Below, one piece after another: positions 1 to 6,492 of a stretch of 37,270 bases of DNA. The position numbers were made by a program, and so were the translations under genes. The DNA is from Parcubacteria group bacterium Greene1014_15 (GTDB taxonomy: Bacteria; Patescibacteriota; Minisyncoccia; Phycocordibacterales; VMGT01). Every line of letters starts with the position of its first letter. The stretch's first letter is position 1. The DNA is taken from NCBI GenBank assembly GCA_007376725.1, contig VMGT01000005.1, positions 1 to 37,270 on the forward strand. The letters are read 5' to 3'. The notes beneath the pieces were generated by a model, which saw only the letters and a program-made list of their open reading frames with translations, searched no databases and had not been told where the DNA came from.

Positions 1-1
1 G

Positions 2-253
2 GCCATTTTTTCATCGCTTGGTTCGAACCTAACTCTGAAAGACAAAAAACTCAATATTCAAGCCTTTAAACCGTATCTCATGATCAAAGAAGCTCTTGCG
101 GCTGTCCGAGCCGAACAAGAGATGTTCGAACCTGCAAAGTATGGCTCTATACCAAGAGAAAAAGTGGCTTTCGCCGCCTCTTCTCCAAGCTGGCTGCCGG
201 GCAGGGACTCGAACCCCGATACTCAGGACCAAAACCTGATGTCCTACCATTAG
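2..253 (+). pseudogene. C-terminal end of a serine recombinase, cut by the window edge
   Basis: An open frame enters from the left edge and reads ...SLGSNLTLKDKKL..., which closely matches the frame at 35250 (...IGSNLVLKDKKL...) in the second recombinase fragment. This is the distal coiled-coil end of a large serine recombinase; the catalytic and zinc-ribbon parts would lie outside the window. The frame has no stop of its own before the tRNA-Gln gene and ends inside it at TAG 251-253, after the antisense tRNA translation 'GRDSNP'. Family assignment rests on similarity between the two copies and on general knowledge of CPR recombinases. Whether the upstream gene is intact cannot be seen. Confidence 0.6.
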
Positions 254-264
254 ACGACCCGGCA
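194..264 (-). tRNA. tRNA-Gln (anticodon TTG)
   Basis: The reverse strand folds as a standard cloverleaf. The acceptor TGCCGGG pairs with CCCGGCA, the discriminator is G, the anticodon loop contains TTG, and the T-loop is GGTTCGAGTCC-like. The 3' CCA is not encoded. Its 3' end faces the recombinase fragment. Confidence 0.95.
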
Positions 265-344
265 ATACCTGTATTCTATCATTTTGGCGGCTTCTACGAC
301 TCTTAGATTACACATTCCCACTATCCAATCTGAAACCTTTGGAG

Positions 345-380
345 AAAACACGGCATGAGATTTTCCCCATGCCGTGTTTT
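345..380. terminator. Strong hairpin terminator, AAAACACGGCATG stem
   Basis: A perfect 13-bp stem (345-357 with 368-380) has A-rich and T-rich outer ends, so it could terminate in both directions. It closes the leftward Nudix-like gene and separates it from tRNA-Gln. Confidence 0.8.
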
Positions 381-402
381 GCTATGAATATTTCAAATAG
401 AT

Positions 403-636
403 TTATGACAAAGATACCTTTTTCTGAATCAGCAAAACAAGTTCTTTGTCAGCTTCTAATAAATCAACGATTCCAAGATCTCCGACTTTCACCCATGAAA
501 CCTTCTCGTGCCAGAGGGGTTGCGGTTCACCATGGGAAACTTCACACAGAAAACTATGAAATTTAAATTTTCTGCCACCCCGATATTCATAATCCCACAT
601 CATAAACGGTTCAAGAATAGCAATGGTCTCCAACAT
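403..636 (-). CDS. Nudix-like C-terminal half, 77 aa
   Basis: The protein resembles the second half of a MutT/Nudix hydrolase: an extended strand segment (EYRGGRKFKFHSFLCEV), then the HEKVSWVKVGDL...LLEADKELV pattern that ends many Nudix proteins. The Nudix box (GX5EX7REUXEEXGU), which binds metal and does the chemistry, is absent, so no hydrolase activity is expected from this product alone. It nevertheless has a good ribosome binding site (AGGAG, about 7 nt before ATG), lies 30 nt behind the SWIB gene in the same direction, and is followed by a strong terminator. It is either a translated remnant or a small partner protein. The family call is by eye. Confidence 0.5.
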   Translation of the reverse strand: MLETIAILEPFMMWDYEYRGGRKFKFHSFLCEVSHGEPQPLWHEKVSWVKVGDLGIVDLLEADKELVLLIQKKVSLS

Positions 637-665
637 GTTACCACTCCTAACATTTGCGGGGGAAA

Positions 666-1064
666 TTACGAGAGATGTGCTGCAACCAATTTCGTCATCT
701 CGAACATGGACACTGTTGCTTTGCCGCCGAAAACTTTTTTGAGGTTTTCGTTCGCGTTGATGTTGCGCTTGTTGGTCTGATCCTGAAGACCTTCTTTTCT
801 GATGTACGCCCAGAGTTTCTTCACGACTTCCGAACGAGGCATCGGCCCCTTGCCAACAACCACCGCAAGATCTGTACTAATCTGCATAGGTTTCATAAAC
901 GCGATGTTGCCCGCCACTTTTTTAACCACAGATTTCTTAGCCGTTACCGGCTTTGCCTTCTTCGCCACAGCCTTCTTTACGACCAATTTTTTTGCCGCTA
1001 CCTTCTTTGCGACAACCTTCTTCACTGCTGCTTTCCCCTTCTTTGCGACTGTTTTCTTTGCCAT
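666..1064 (-). CDS. SWIB-domain protein with histone-H1-like lysine tail
   Basis: 132 aa. Residues 1-52 are almost only K, A and V (AKKxVAKK-type repeats), a disordered, highly basic tail like histone H1 or bacterial Hc1. Residues about 55-132 form a SWIB/MDM2 domain: FMKPMQISTDLAVVVG, MPRSEVVKKLWAYIRKEGLQD, then NINANENLKKVFGG. Such proteins occur in chlamydiae and some other bacteria and are thought to act in nucleoid organisation. The tail would bind DNA without strong sequence preference while the SWIB fold contacts a protein partner; this role is inferred. No clear Shine-Dalgarno is seen. The Nudix-like ORF follows closely, and dnaX lies about 100 nt upstream. Confidence 0.85.
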   Translation of the reverse strand: MAKKTVAKKGKAAVKKVVAKKVAAKKLVVKKAVAKKAKPVTAKKSVVKKVAGNIAFMKPMQISTDLAVVVGKGPMPRSEVVKKLWAYIRKEGLQDQTNKRNINANENLKKVFGGKATVSMFEMTKLVAAHLS

Positions 1065-1165
1065 ACTGATGATGATTAACTTTTAATAGTACCCGTCCAG
1101 TATACCAAGCAGAAAATAAATGAACAGCAAGGGGGTATTGCCGGACGTATTTCCCTCTTTTTTGC

Positions 1166-2251
1166 TCACGAAGCAGCTGCTCTCGAGATCGCAATCCCTT
1201 TCAACAGGGGCATATCTCTACTTTCTCCGAGAAGGCGCATGAGAGCAAGTTCTATAGGAAGCTGCGGTATGATCGCGCGTGGTATTTGCTCGTATGCCAC
1301 GAGCATATCCCGCAAAACATCGGTAGTAATAAATGCATCTTTATTCTGGGCATACTGCCGCACAAGAGTTAGATCGCTTTCAGAAAACGCCTGTTCGATT
1401 TCGCGCTCCATCGTGTTTGCAAATCGCAGAAGAAGAATAAACCGCATTTTTTGCAGCACCAGACGCATAAACACACGCATATCAGTTCCAGATGCAGACG
1501 CTGCATCTATCGCCTGGAGCGCCTGCGGGAGGGCTTTATCTGCAACCGCCGCAATAAGCGCATTCACCAATATACTTCTGGGGGCACCGACAAGCTCTTC
1601 CACGTCTTCAACACTCAATTGTTTGCCGTTGTATGCATTAAGCACCTTTTCCAAAACACCGTGTGTATCACGAAACGACCCATCGCCAAGCATAGCAATG
1701 AGATCAGCAGAAGCTGGTAGGAGCATCGTCCCCTCTTTTTTTGCCACAGTGAGCACGAGGTCTTTCAGAATCCGCTGCGAAGGTTTTTTGAATGTAAATA
1801 CCTGACAGCGCGACACAACAGTTTCCGGTAATTTCTCTCCTTCTGTCGTCGCAAGTATGAAGATCACATGACGCGGCGGCTCTTCAAGCGTCTTGAGCAA
1901 TGCGTTAAACGCATCTTTCGTAAGCATGTGCACTTCATCTATGATGTACACCTTGTACTTTGAACGAAAAGGAAGAGTGTGGGCAGCTTCGCGCAAAGCG
2001 CGCACATCGTCAATGCCGCGATTCGATGCGGCATCTATTTCATAGAGGTCGTCATCATTTGTTTCAAGCGTCCGAGCAAAGATACGCGCAATGCTTGTTT
2101 TTCCCGTCCCCCTAGAGCCGCAAAAAAGATAGGCATGCGAAACAGTGCCGTTTTTGAGTGCTGCCGAGAGTGCGGAAACAATGTGCTCTTGTCCGCGCAC
2201 TTCCTCAAACGTCTTTGGGCGATATTTTCGATAGAGAGATAGGTGTTGCAT
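1166..2251 (-). CDS. dnaX: DNA polymerase III subunit gamma/tau (clamp loader)
   Basis: 361 aa from ATG at 2251; the longer ORF in the track adds 14 residues that overlap the upstream stop, while MQHLSLYRKYRPKTF is the usual DnaX N-terminus. It carries Walker A (GSRGTGKTS), Walker B (IIDEVHML), LLKTLEEPP and the sensor/SRC motif (VVSRCQVF). It loads the sliding clamp as part of the replication clamp loader. The four-cysteine zinc module that normally follows Walker A is missing: the sequence goes straight from ARTLETNDDD to LYEIDAASNRG. The protein stops after domain III, so only a gamma-like form is encoded. It starts 7 nt after the asparagine-synthetase-like gene, so the two are probably cotranscribed. 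Confidence 0.95.
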   Translation of the reverse strand: MQHLSLYRKYRPKTFEEVRGQEHIVSALSAALKNGTVSHAYLFCGSRGTGKTSIARIFARTLETNDDDLYEIDAASNRGIDDVRALREAAHTLPFRSKYKVYIIDEVHMLTKDAFNALLKTLEEPPRHVIFILATTEGEKLPETVVSRCQVFTFKKPSQRILKDLVLTVAKKEGTMLLPASADLIAMLGDGSFRDTHGVLEKVLNAYNGKQLSVEDVEELVGAPRSILVNALIAAVADKALPQALQAIDAASASGTDMRVFMRLVLQKMRFILLLRFANTMEREIEQAFSESDLTLVRQYAQNKDAFITTDVLRDMLVAYEQIPRAIIPQLPIELALMRLLGESRDMPLLKGIAISRAAAS

Positions 2252-2258
2252 GGGGAGA

Positions 2259-3152
2259 TTATACCCCAACCACTCGTTCTGCACTACGAACACTCTGATC
2301 TGCGTAAACTGCGTTAAGAATCCCGTGTTCGCGCAATGCGCGAATCATGCGCGTCATACCGATACCGCCGCCAAAACGCGGAAAGAAATCAAACGAGAGA
2401 AATTCATCAAGTTCTTTTTCGACCCGATCTTTGCCAAATTTGTCGTAAAGAGTTTGCGCATACATACCTCCGCTAATCGTATGAAATTGATCGCGCATTT
2501 CGACTTTGTTGCTGCTCCGCTCTGCACTGCCAATAGTCTCTTGGCCGTGTAAAATGACGTCTATTTTATTTGCATGGTCGCCATTCTTTCGCATATTCCA
2601 AAAAGGCGAGGTCCGAATAGGAAAATTCTTGAGGAATACCACTGGACCAAAATCACCCCTCATCTGCATTTCATTTGCGCTCGTTAATTCATCGGCCCCA
2701 TAGAAAGCGGCGAGTTCTTCGTACTGCTTGTAGTGAAAATCACTCCTTGAACCGAAACCAAGATATTCACAAAGTTCTGTTTCGAGAATTTCAAGATTTC
2801 GCATTTCTCCTTTCACTTCAAACTCAAACATGGGAAAGATAATCTCGTGCCTCCCGGGAACAGGGTTCGGTTCGTTGCGATAACTCGTACTCACACAAAA
2901 CACGCCGGGAAGGGCAGGGTTCTTGAGCAATTCGTACTCAAGCCACATTTGCCCCGTCTGCGGAAGCGGCCAGATTGTGTTGGTGTATTGATATGTCGCA
3001 ATCGTTGTCGGATCTTCGCACGCCGCAAGAATGCTTAAACGATCCTGTGTGTGCACTTCGACAAAGCCTTTTCCAAGAAAAAAGGACCGAAGCGCATTAA
3101 CTGCATAGCTAAATGCAACGATATCTTTCGTTGCGCGGTAGTTGTGAATCAT
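2259..3152 (-). CDS. AspRS/AsnRS-like catalytic core; probable asparagine synthetase of the archaeal AS-AR type
   Basis: 297 aa from ATG 3152 (MIHNYRATKD); the track start at 3188 overlaps an attenuator and is unlikely. This is a class II aminoacyl-tRNA synthetase catalytic core: motif 2 region VSTSYRNEPNP...IFPMFEFEVKG and motif 3 FGGGIGMTRMIRAL. There is no N-terminal OB-fold anticodon-binding domain. Size and layout match the AspRS paralogue of archaea that makes asparagine from aspartate rather than charging tRNA (AS-AR, about 294 aa). Function is inferred from this likeness; an AspRS-derived protein of another role is possible. It is preceded by a leader peptide and terminator (3163-3285) and followed directly by dnaX. 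Confidence 0.7.
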   Translation of the reverse strand: MIHNYRATKDIVAFSYAVNALRSFFLGKGFVEVHTQDRLSILAACEDPTTIATYQYTNTIWPLPQTGQMWLEYELLKNPALPGVFCVSTSYRNEPNPVPGRHEIIFPMFEFEVKGEMRNLEILETELCEYLGFGSRSDFHYKQYEELAAFYGADELTSANEMQMRGDFGPVVFLKNFPIRTSPFWNMRKNGDHANKIDVILHGQETIGSAERSSNKVEMRDQFHTISGGMYAQTLYDKFGKDRVEKELDEFLSFDFFPRFGGGIGMTRMIRALREHGILNAVYADQSVRSAERVVGV

Positions 3153-3162
3153 ATCGCAATAG

Positions 3163-3285
3163 TTAGTTATTAAAAAAAAGACCTCCAAATGGAGGTGGGA
3201 GAATAATGAACTTTGATGAAACGATAAACTCGAAAAAGAAGAGGTGGAACAGATGTCGCGGATTTTCTGAATTCTTTTTTCTCAT
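3163..3285 (-). CDS. Phe-rich 40-aa leader peptide of the AspRS-like gene
   Basis: This ORF is too short for the track. It starts at ATG 3285 (MRKKNSENPR), continues with the cluster HLFHLFFFEF, and ends LPPPFGGLFFNN followed by TAA at 3163-3165, only 10 nt before the ATG of the AspRS-like gene. Seven of its residues between positions 13 and 33 are phenylalanine. A terminator hairpin with eight U residues lies inside its last codons. This is the layout of a translating-leader attenuator, in which ribosome position over repeated codons decides termination. Translation is not proven and no clear Shine-Dalgarno is seen (TTACGAT before ATG). Confidence 0.5.
   Translation of the reverse strand: MRKKNSENPRHLFHLFFFEFIVSSKFIILPPPFGGLFFNN
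3172..3196 (-). terminator. Attenuator hairpin before the AspRS-like gene
   Basis: On the minus strand ACCTCC-ATTT-GGAGGT is followed by CTTTTTTTT and lies 20 nt before the start codon at 3152, so it must be read through to express the gene. An upstream CACCTC in the Phe-rich stretch could pair with GAGGT as a competing structure. Confidence 0.7.
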
Positions 3286-3367
3286 ATCGTAACTCAAATT
3301 GATAACAGTGTATCACCAAGCGCGCAAGCGTCAACATGTCTTTGAACTATTACTGTGGATAAAATAG

Positions 3368-3402
3368 AGCACCGGAATTTTCCGCGGAAAATTCCGGTGC
3401 TT
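3368..3402 (-). terminator. Hairpin terminator, GCACCGGAATTTTCC stem
   Basis: A near-perfect 15-16 bp inverted repeat just past the stop of the 268-aa unknown gene, with CTATTTTAT following on the minus strand. It separates that gene from the leader of the AspRS-like gene. Confidence 0.75.
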
Positions 3403-3412
3403 GATCCGCAAA

Positions 3413-4219
3413 CTATGCCTTTATCACATACTTCAGAAAAACATGCGCATCACGCAGCTCCATCGCATACGGCGCGATAAAGTCGTTACCGGCATAGGAA
3501 AAGACTTTTTCATATGAGAACGCGGACAAGCAGTGTTCTATGTCGCGCAACGTATTTACCGCACTTATGCTTATAATTGCGCCAAAGAGCGGCCGTTCGT
3601 TTTTGAACCTCGTACCAAAAAAATGGAGGAAGTCATGGCCACCCTTTACGATCAACGTTGTCGTAGCCCTGTTAAGGTCGTTATTCCTACGTTTGACCTC
3701 TGCGTTTCCCGATACAAAGGTGAGTTTTGCTGTTGGAGGAATCACAGTAAGCTCAAACAACTTTGCAAGGATCTGCTTCCTACCCTGCTTTCCGTAGCGA
3801 GCAGGCTCCCACCACATATTTGGCATATCTTGCTTGCCAAACCCTATATCTTCAAAAACAGTCTTTTTGAACACTCTCGCCCAGTAAAAATCGATCCCAC
3901 AAAAAGGATAGTAACCGAGCGCTTTCACTTCTGTCGGTAATTGTTGTGCGATCGCATCAATACGCGAGGCATACCAATGAATAGCGGGGAAGCCCTCTGT
4001 TTCCTCAAGCAACTCCAACTCACAGTACGCAGCAAGATACTTGTCCCACTCTTCACGAACTGAAACTTGAACCCTCGTCACAAAATCAGTATCTGACAAC
4101 GCTTGATCTAAGTTGCCACCGAACTCTTTATCTACCATTTCTGTGGCGACTGCGAGAGCTCTGTGATGAGAATCAAGAATCAAACGCTCCAATTCTTTTC
4201 TTACAAGAGATTTCCGCAC
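3413..4219 (-). CDS. Unknown protein, 268 aa
   Basis: The start is set at GTG 4219 (MRKSLVRKELERL), because GGAGGA lies 7-8 nt upstream of it, inside the longer ORF of the track. The protein is soluble, with no signal peptide or membrane segment. It has an amphipathic helical N-terminal third, then an aromatic stretch (ALGYYPFCGIDFYWARVF) and a C-terminal alpha/beta part (TTTLIVKGGHDFLHFFG). I do not recognise a family. It stands alone between a promoter-like sequence in the displaced dus 3' end and its own terminator, which suggests a single-gene accessory unit. Confidence 0.75.
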   Translation of the reverse strand: MRKSLVRKELERLILDSHHRALAVATEMVDKEFGGNLDQALSDTDFVTRVQVSVREEWDKYLAAYCELELLEETEGFPAIHWYASRIDAIAQQLPTEVKALGYYPFCGIDFYWARVFKKTVFEDIGFGKQDMPNMWWEPARYGKQGRKQILAKLFELTVIPPTAKLTFVSGNAEVKRRNNDLNRATTTLIVKGGHDFLHFFGTRFKNERPLFGAIISISAVNTLRDIEHCLSAFSYEKVFSYAGNDFIAPYAMELRDAHVFLKYVIKA

Positions 4220-4262
4220 ACATCGTCCTCCGGATTGGAAGTTACTTACAATTCTACAAAAC

Positions 4263-4290
4263 ACAATAGAGCTTTTTAGGACTTTGTCAA
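4263..4290 (-). promoter_or_regulatory. Promoter-like boxes in the dus remnant
   Basis: On the minus strand TTGACA (4285-4290) is followed after 16 nt by TATTGT (4263-4268). It sits at the same point in the dus 3' end as the stronger promoter at 5344-5372, upstream of the 268-aa gene. Confidence 0.45.
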
Positions 4291-4380
4291 GAACTGGCGC
4301 ACGATGTTTTCTACATCAGACACATTTTTTGCGTCCATGAGTTTAATGCGAAGTTCCTTTGGATAAGTAAGTTCTGCACG
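4276..4380 (-). pseudogene. Displaced 3' end of a dus gene
   Basis: The minus strand reads KELRIKLMDAKNVSDVENI...QFLTKS and a stop. This matches the last 28 or so residues of the intact Dus about 1.1 kb upstream (KELRVELMQAKNASDVEKI...KFLTET). The DNA is roughly three-quarters identical over 87 nt, judged by eye. No dus sequence is visible beyond about 4380, where a MITE-like element begins. This is a second, diverged dus C-terminus without a body: the pattern left when an element inserts into a gene's 3' end and supplies a replacement end. Confidence 0.75.
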
Positions 4381-4382
4381 TT

Positions 4383-4564
4383 AGGGCTCGTTAAAAAATT
4401 AATTCCCAAAGATCGCGCACAATGCGCGGTCAGATACGACTTGGCGCGGAATGAGCGAAACCCGAGTTGTATTCCGATACAACGAGTGGTTTTGCGAGTG
4501 AGCACGAGTCGGAGATGGCTACGCAGTGTGTGCGAGATTGGGAAGTTATTTTTTAACAAGCCCT
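4383..4564. repeat. MITE-like element A, 27-bp imperfect terminal inverted repeats
   Basis: The left end AGGGCTCGTTAAAAAATTAA (continuing TTCCCAA) is the reverse complement of the right end at 4538-4564, with 3 mismatches. The interior is GC-richer, partly palindromic (GATCGCGCACAATGCGCGGTC) and has no credible gene. TTA flanks both sides, a possible 3-bp target duplication. It sits against the dus remnant. Confidence 0.7.
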
Positions 4565-4585
4565 TATGCGGTGTGCAAGAGAGAG

Positions 4586-4618
4586 AATCCCCAGCAATCG
4601 TCAAGATTGCTGGGGATT
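4586..4618. terminator. Hairpin terminator, AATCCCCAGCAATC stem
   Basis: A perfect 14-bp stem with a 5-nt loop just past the small membrane-protein gene on the minus strand. The U tract is weak on that side and better on the plus strand (GAGTTTTA). Confidence 0.65.
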
Positions 4619-4647
4619 GAGTTTTACACTTGTGAGTTTCGGGGTTT

Positions 4648-4854
4648 CTATATATGTAGTTTTTGGGCACGAACAAGAATAAAAAAGCCACAAAACATTA
4701 AAACAACACTTAAAGCAACTGTAATCGCTTGTGATTGCAATGCATTAAGCGTCCACAGTGATTGTAGCAGGTGTGTCACTGGAACATTAGCTAATAGCAT
4801 TACTCCACCCAGAGAACCAACACAAGTGCCGAATACAATTCTCACCTTGCTCAT
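4648..4854 (-). CDS. Small membrane protein, 68 aa, two transmembrane segments
   Basis: Hydrophobic segments at about residues 6-24 (VFGTCVGSLGGVMLLANV) and 42-62 (AITVALSVVLMFCGFFILV) are joined by a short polar loop, with a basic C-terminal end. ATG 4854 is preceded by AGAAGGGG at suitable spacing. It follows the 139-aa gene with a 21-nt gap, so both are probably read from the promoter at 5344-5372. No family is recognised. Confidence 0.65.
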   Translation of the reverse strand: MSKVRIVFGTCVGSLGGVMLLANVPVTHLLQSLWTLNALQSQAITVALSVVLMFCGFFILVRAQKLHI

Positions 4855-4875
4855 TCGAATGCCCCTTCTGCTTTT

Positions 4876-5295
4876 CTATTGAATTTTGAATGTGACCGAT
4901 TGGAAAAATCGCTGTATCTTTGAAACGATTTGTTCTTGATCGGTGTTGTGGAAAGTCAACTGCTCCCAACTTTTTTTTCTTTGACCCATGTCTTCCATTG
5001 CATATATTTCTTTCAGCATGCACTGAATCATGAGCAACTCATACGTCGTAAACACACATTGTGTGTTTAACTTAAGCAGGTCGAGAATCTTTTTGCGCAA
5101 TGCTTTAAGCTGCATCGTCATACTGCCTGCGTCTGTTTCTGGAAGACCACATTCGAGAAAAAAGATTGTTTTACTGCAAGCCATGCTTGACGCTAGAACA
5201 TAATCAATTGCATCAAAAATAACACCGAAATCATAAGTTGACAGTTTCAGGGTTGGTTCGAGCTCTTTGGGAAAGTCTAATCTCGTCGCAACCAT
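4876..5295 (-). CDS. Unknown protein, 139 aa
   Basis: Start chosen at ATG 5295 (MVATRLDFPKEL) because AAGGAGGG lies 6 nt upstream; the track version adds 21 residues. It is probably all-helical and soluble, with DFGVIFDAIDYVLASSMA, a possible coiled-coil stretch (MTMQLKALRKKILDLLKL) and QCVFTTYELLMIQCMLKEIYAM. Four of the five cysteines are scattered and do not form a metal motif. It is the first gene behind dus, driven by its own consensus promoter. I do not recognise it. Confidence 0.7.
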   Translation of the reverse strand: MVATRLDFPKELEPTLKLSTYDFGVIFDAIDYVLASSMACSKTIFFLECGLPETDAGSMTMQLKALRKKILDLLKLNTQCVFTTYELLMIQCMLKEIYAMEDMGQRKKSWEQLTFHNTDQEQIVSKIQRFFQSVTFKIQ

Positions 5296-5343
5296 TGCTA
5301 TCCCTCCTTTGGTTGAAATGCACGCAACTAAACATCTTGTAAA

Positions 5344-5372
5344 ACTATATAGCACCATTATGTTTCTGTCAA
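5344..5372 (-). promoter_or_regulatory. Consensus sigma-70-type promoter overlapping the end of dus
   Basis: On the minus strand TTGACA (5367-5372), a 17-nt spacer and TATAGT (5344-5349). The -35 box lies inside the last dus codons, and the transcript would start about 40 nt upstream of the ATG at 5295. Confidence 0.7.
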
Positions 5373-6308
5373 GAATTTTTGCACGATTTTCTCTACGTCA
5401 GATGCATTTTTCGCTTGCATGAGTTCGACACGCAGTTCTTTTGCTCTATCAAAACCATTCACGTACGCTTTGTAATGTTTTTTCATAATCGCGAAATTTT
5501 TCACTGTGCCGAGGAGTTCCTCAAAGAGTTTCGTGTGTTCAATCATTATCTGCAATTTTTCTGGAACTGACACTTCCCCTTTATTGCGGTCAAAGAGCCA
5601 CGGGTTCCCAAAAATAGCCCTTCCGAGCATCACTCCGTCTACGTCATACTCCTCTACCTTCTGTTCTGCATCAACAAGATCAAAAACATCGCCATTGCCA
5701 AGTATAAGCGTTTTGCTCTTGAGTTCGTTCCGAATCTCCACTGCGCGTGCAATCACGTCCCAATGCGCAGGGACAAGGGACATTTCTTTTCGCGTCCTCC
5801 CATGTACCGTGATTGTCGCAGGTTCTTCAGCAAGAAGTTCCGGCAACCATGTTTCGATTTCGTTTTTATTGTATCCAATGCGGACTTTAAGAGACACTGG
5901 TAGTTTTCCTGCGCCTTGTTTTGCAGCGGCAACGACCGCCCGCGCCCGAGAGTAGTTCTTCATTAATGCCGCCCCCGCACACTGCTTTTCAACAGCGCGG
6001 TCGGGGCAGCCCATATTGATATCAACACCATCAAATCCGAGCTCCCGCACAAGCGTTGCCGCCTTCTCCATGTTTTCCGGCTTTCCTGTAAAAAGTTGCG
6101 CGACAATAGGCCGCTCCGCTTCTGTGTATATAAGATCGTGTAACAAATGTTCACGTCCAGCGCTGCAGAGGCCATCTGCAGAAACAAATTCAGTAAAAAA
6201 GACATCCGGCTTGCCGTACTTCGCGATCAGACGACGAAAAGCCGCGTCAGTCACATCTGCAAGCGGCGCAAGAACAAATATGGGTTTTTTAAGTTTCTGC
6301 CAAAACAT
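5358..6308 (-). CDS. dus: tRNA-dihydrouridine synthase
   Basis: 316 aa, usual family length. This is a TIM-barrel FMN enzyme that reduces uridine to dihydrouridine in tRNA D-loops with NADPH. Visible motifs are APLADVTDAAFR at the N-terminus, DINMGCPDRAVEKQ with the catalytic cysteine (about residue 100), KVRIGY, TVHGRTR and GNGDV, then the helical C-terminal domain. Which of the Dus subfamilies it belongs to is not decided here; the single gene in the window is DusB-like in outline. Its last codons hold a promoter, and a second copy of its 3' end lies at 4276-4380. Confidence 0.93.
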   Translation of the reverse strand: MFWQKLKKPIFVLAPLADVTDAAFRRLIAKYGKPDVFFTEFVSADGLCSAGREHLLHDLIYTEAERPIVAQLFTGKPENMEKAATLVRELGFDGVDINMGCPDRAVEKQCAGAALMKNYSRARAVVAAAKQGAGKLPVSLKVRIGYNKNEIETWLPELLAEEPATITVHGRTRKEMSLVPAHWDVIARAVEIRNELKSKTLILGNGDVFDLVDAEQKVEEYDVDGVMLGRAIFGNPWLFDRNKGEVSVPEKLQIMIEHTKLFEELLGTVKNFAIMKKHYKAYVNGFDRAKELRVELMQAKNASDVEKIVQKFLTET

Positions 6309-6333
6309 AAAATATATACTTTACATCATAAAC

Positions 6334-6460
6334 TTAGGACTTACGCACTTGGATGCAGTTTGAGGCGCGAGTGAGGCTTGTGACCAAGCCGTATTACCTA
6401 TACAGCGCGGGAACAAACGAGCGAAGCAACGAAGAAATGCGCCAAGTGCGTAAGTCCTAA
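6334..6460. repeat. MITE-like element B, 19-bp perfect terminal inverted repeats
   Basis: TTAGGACTTACGCACTTGG at 6334-6352 is exactly inverted at 6442-6460. The 127-bp element is AAC-flanked on both sides (possible 3-bp duplication), has no gene, and lies between the RHH gene and dus. The end TTAGGACTTACGCA is a pattern known from MITEs in other bacteria. Confidence 0.75.
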
Positions 6461-6465
6461 AACTA

Positions 6466-6487
6466 AAGGAGCCATTTCTGGCTCCTT
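6466..6487 (-). terminator. Hairpin terminator, AAGGAGCCA stem
   Basis: A perfect 9-bp stem with a 4-nt loop immediately past the stop of the RHH gene. Confidence 0.65.
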
Positions 6488-6492
6488 CCTTG

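Noticed and set aside
3100-3300. T-box riboswitch before the AspRS-like gene
   Set aside because: A terminator is present, but the T-box sequence (TGGNACCGCG) and specifier stem are missing; the peptide-leader explanation fits better.
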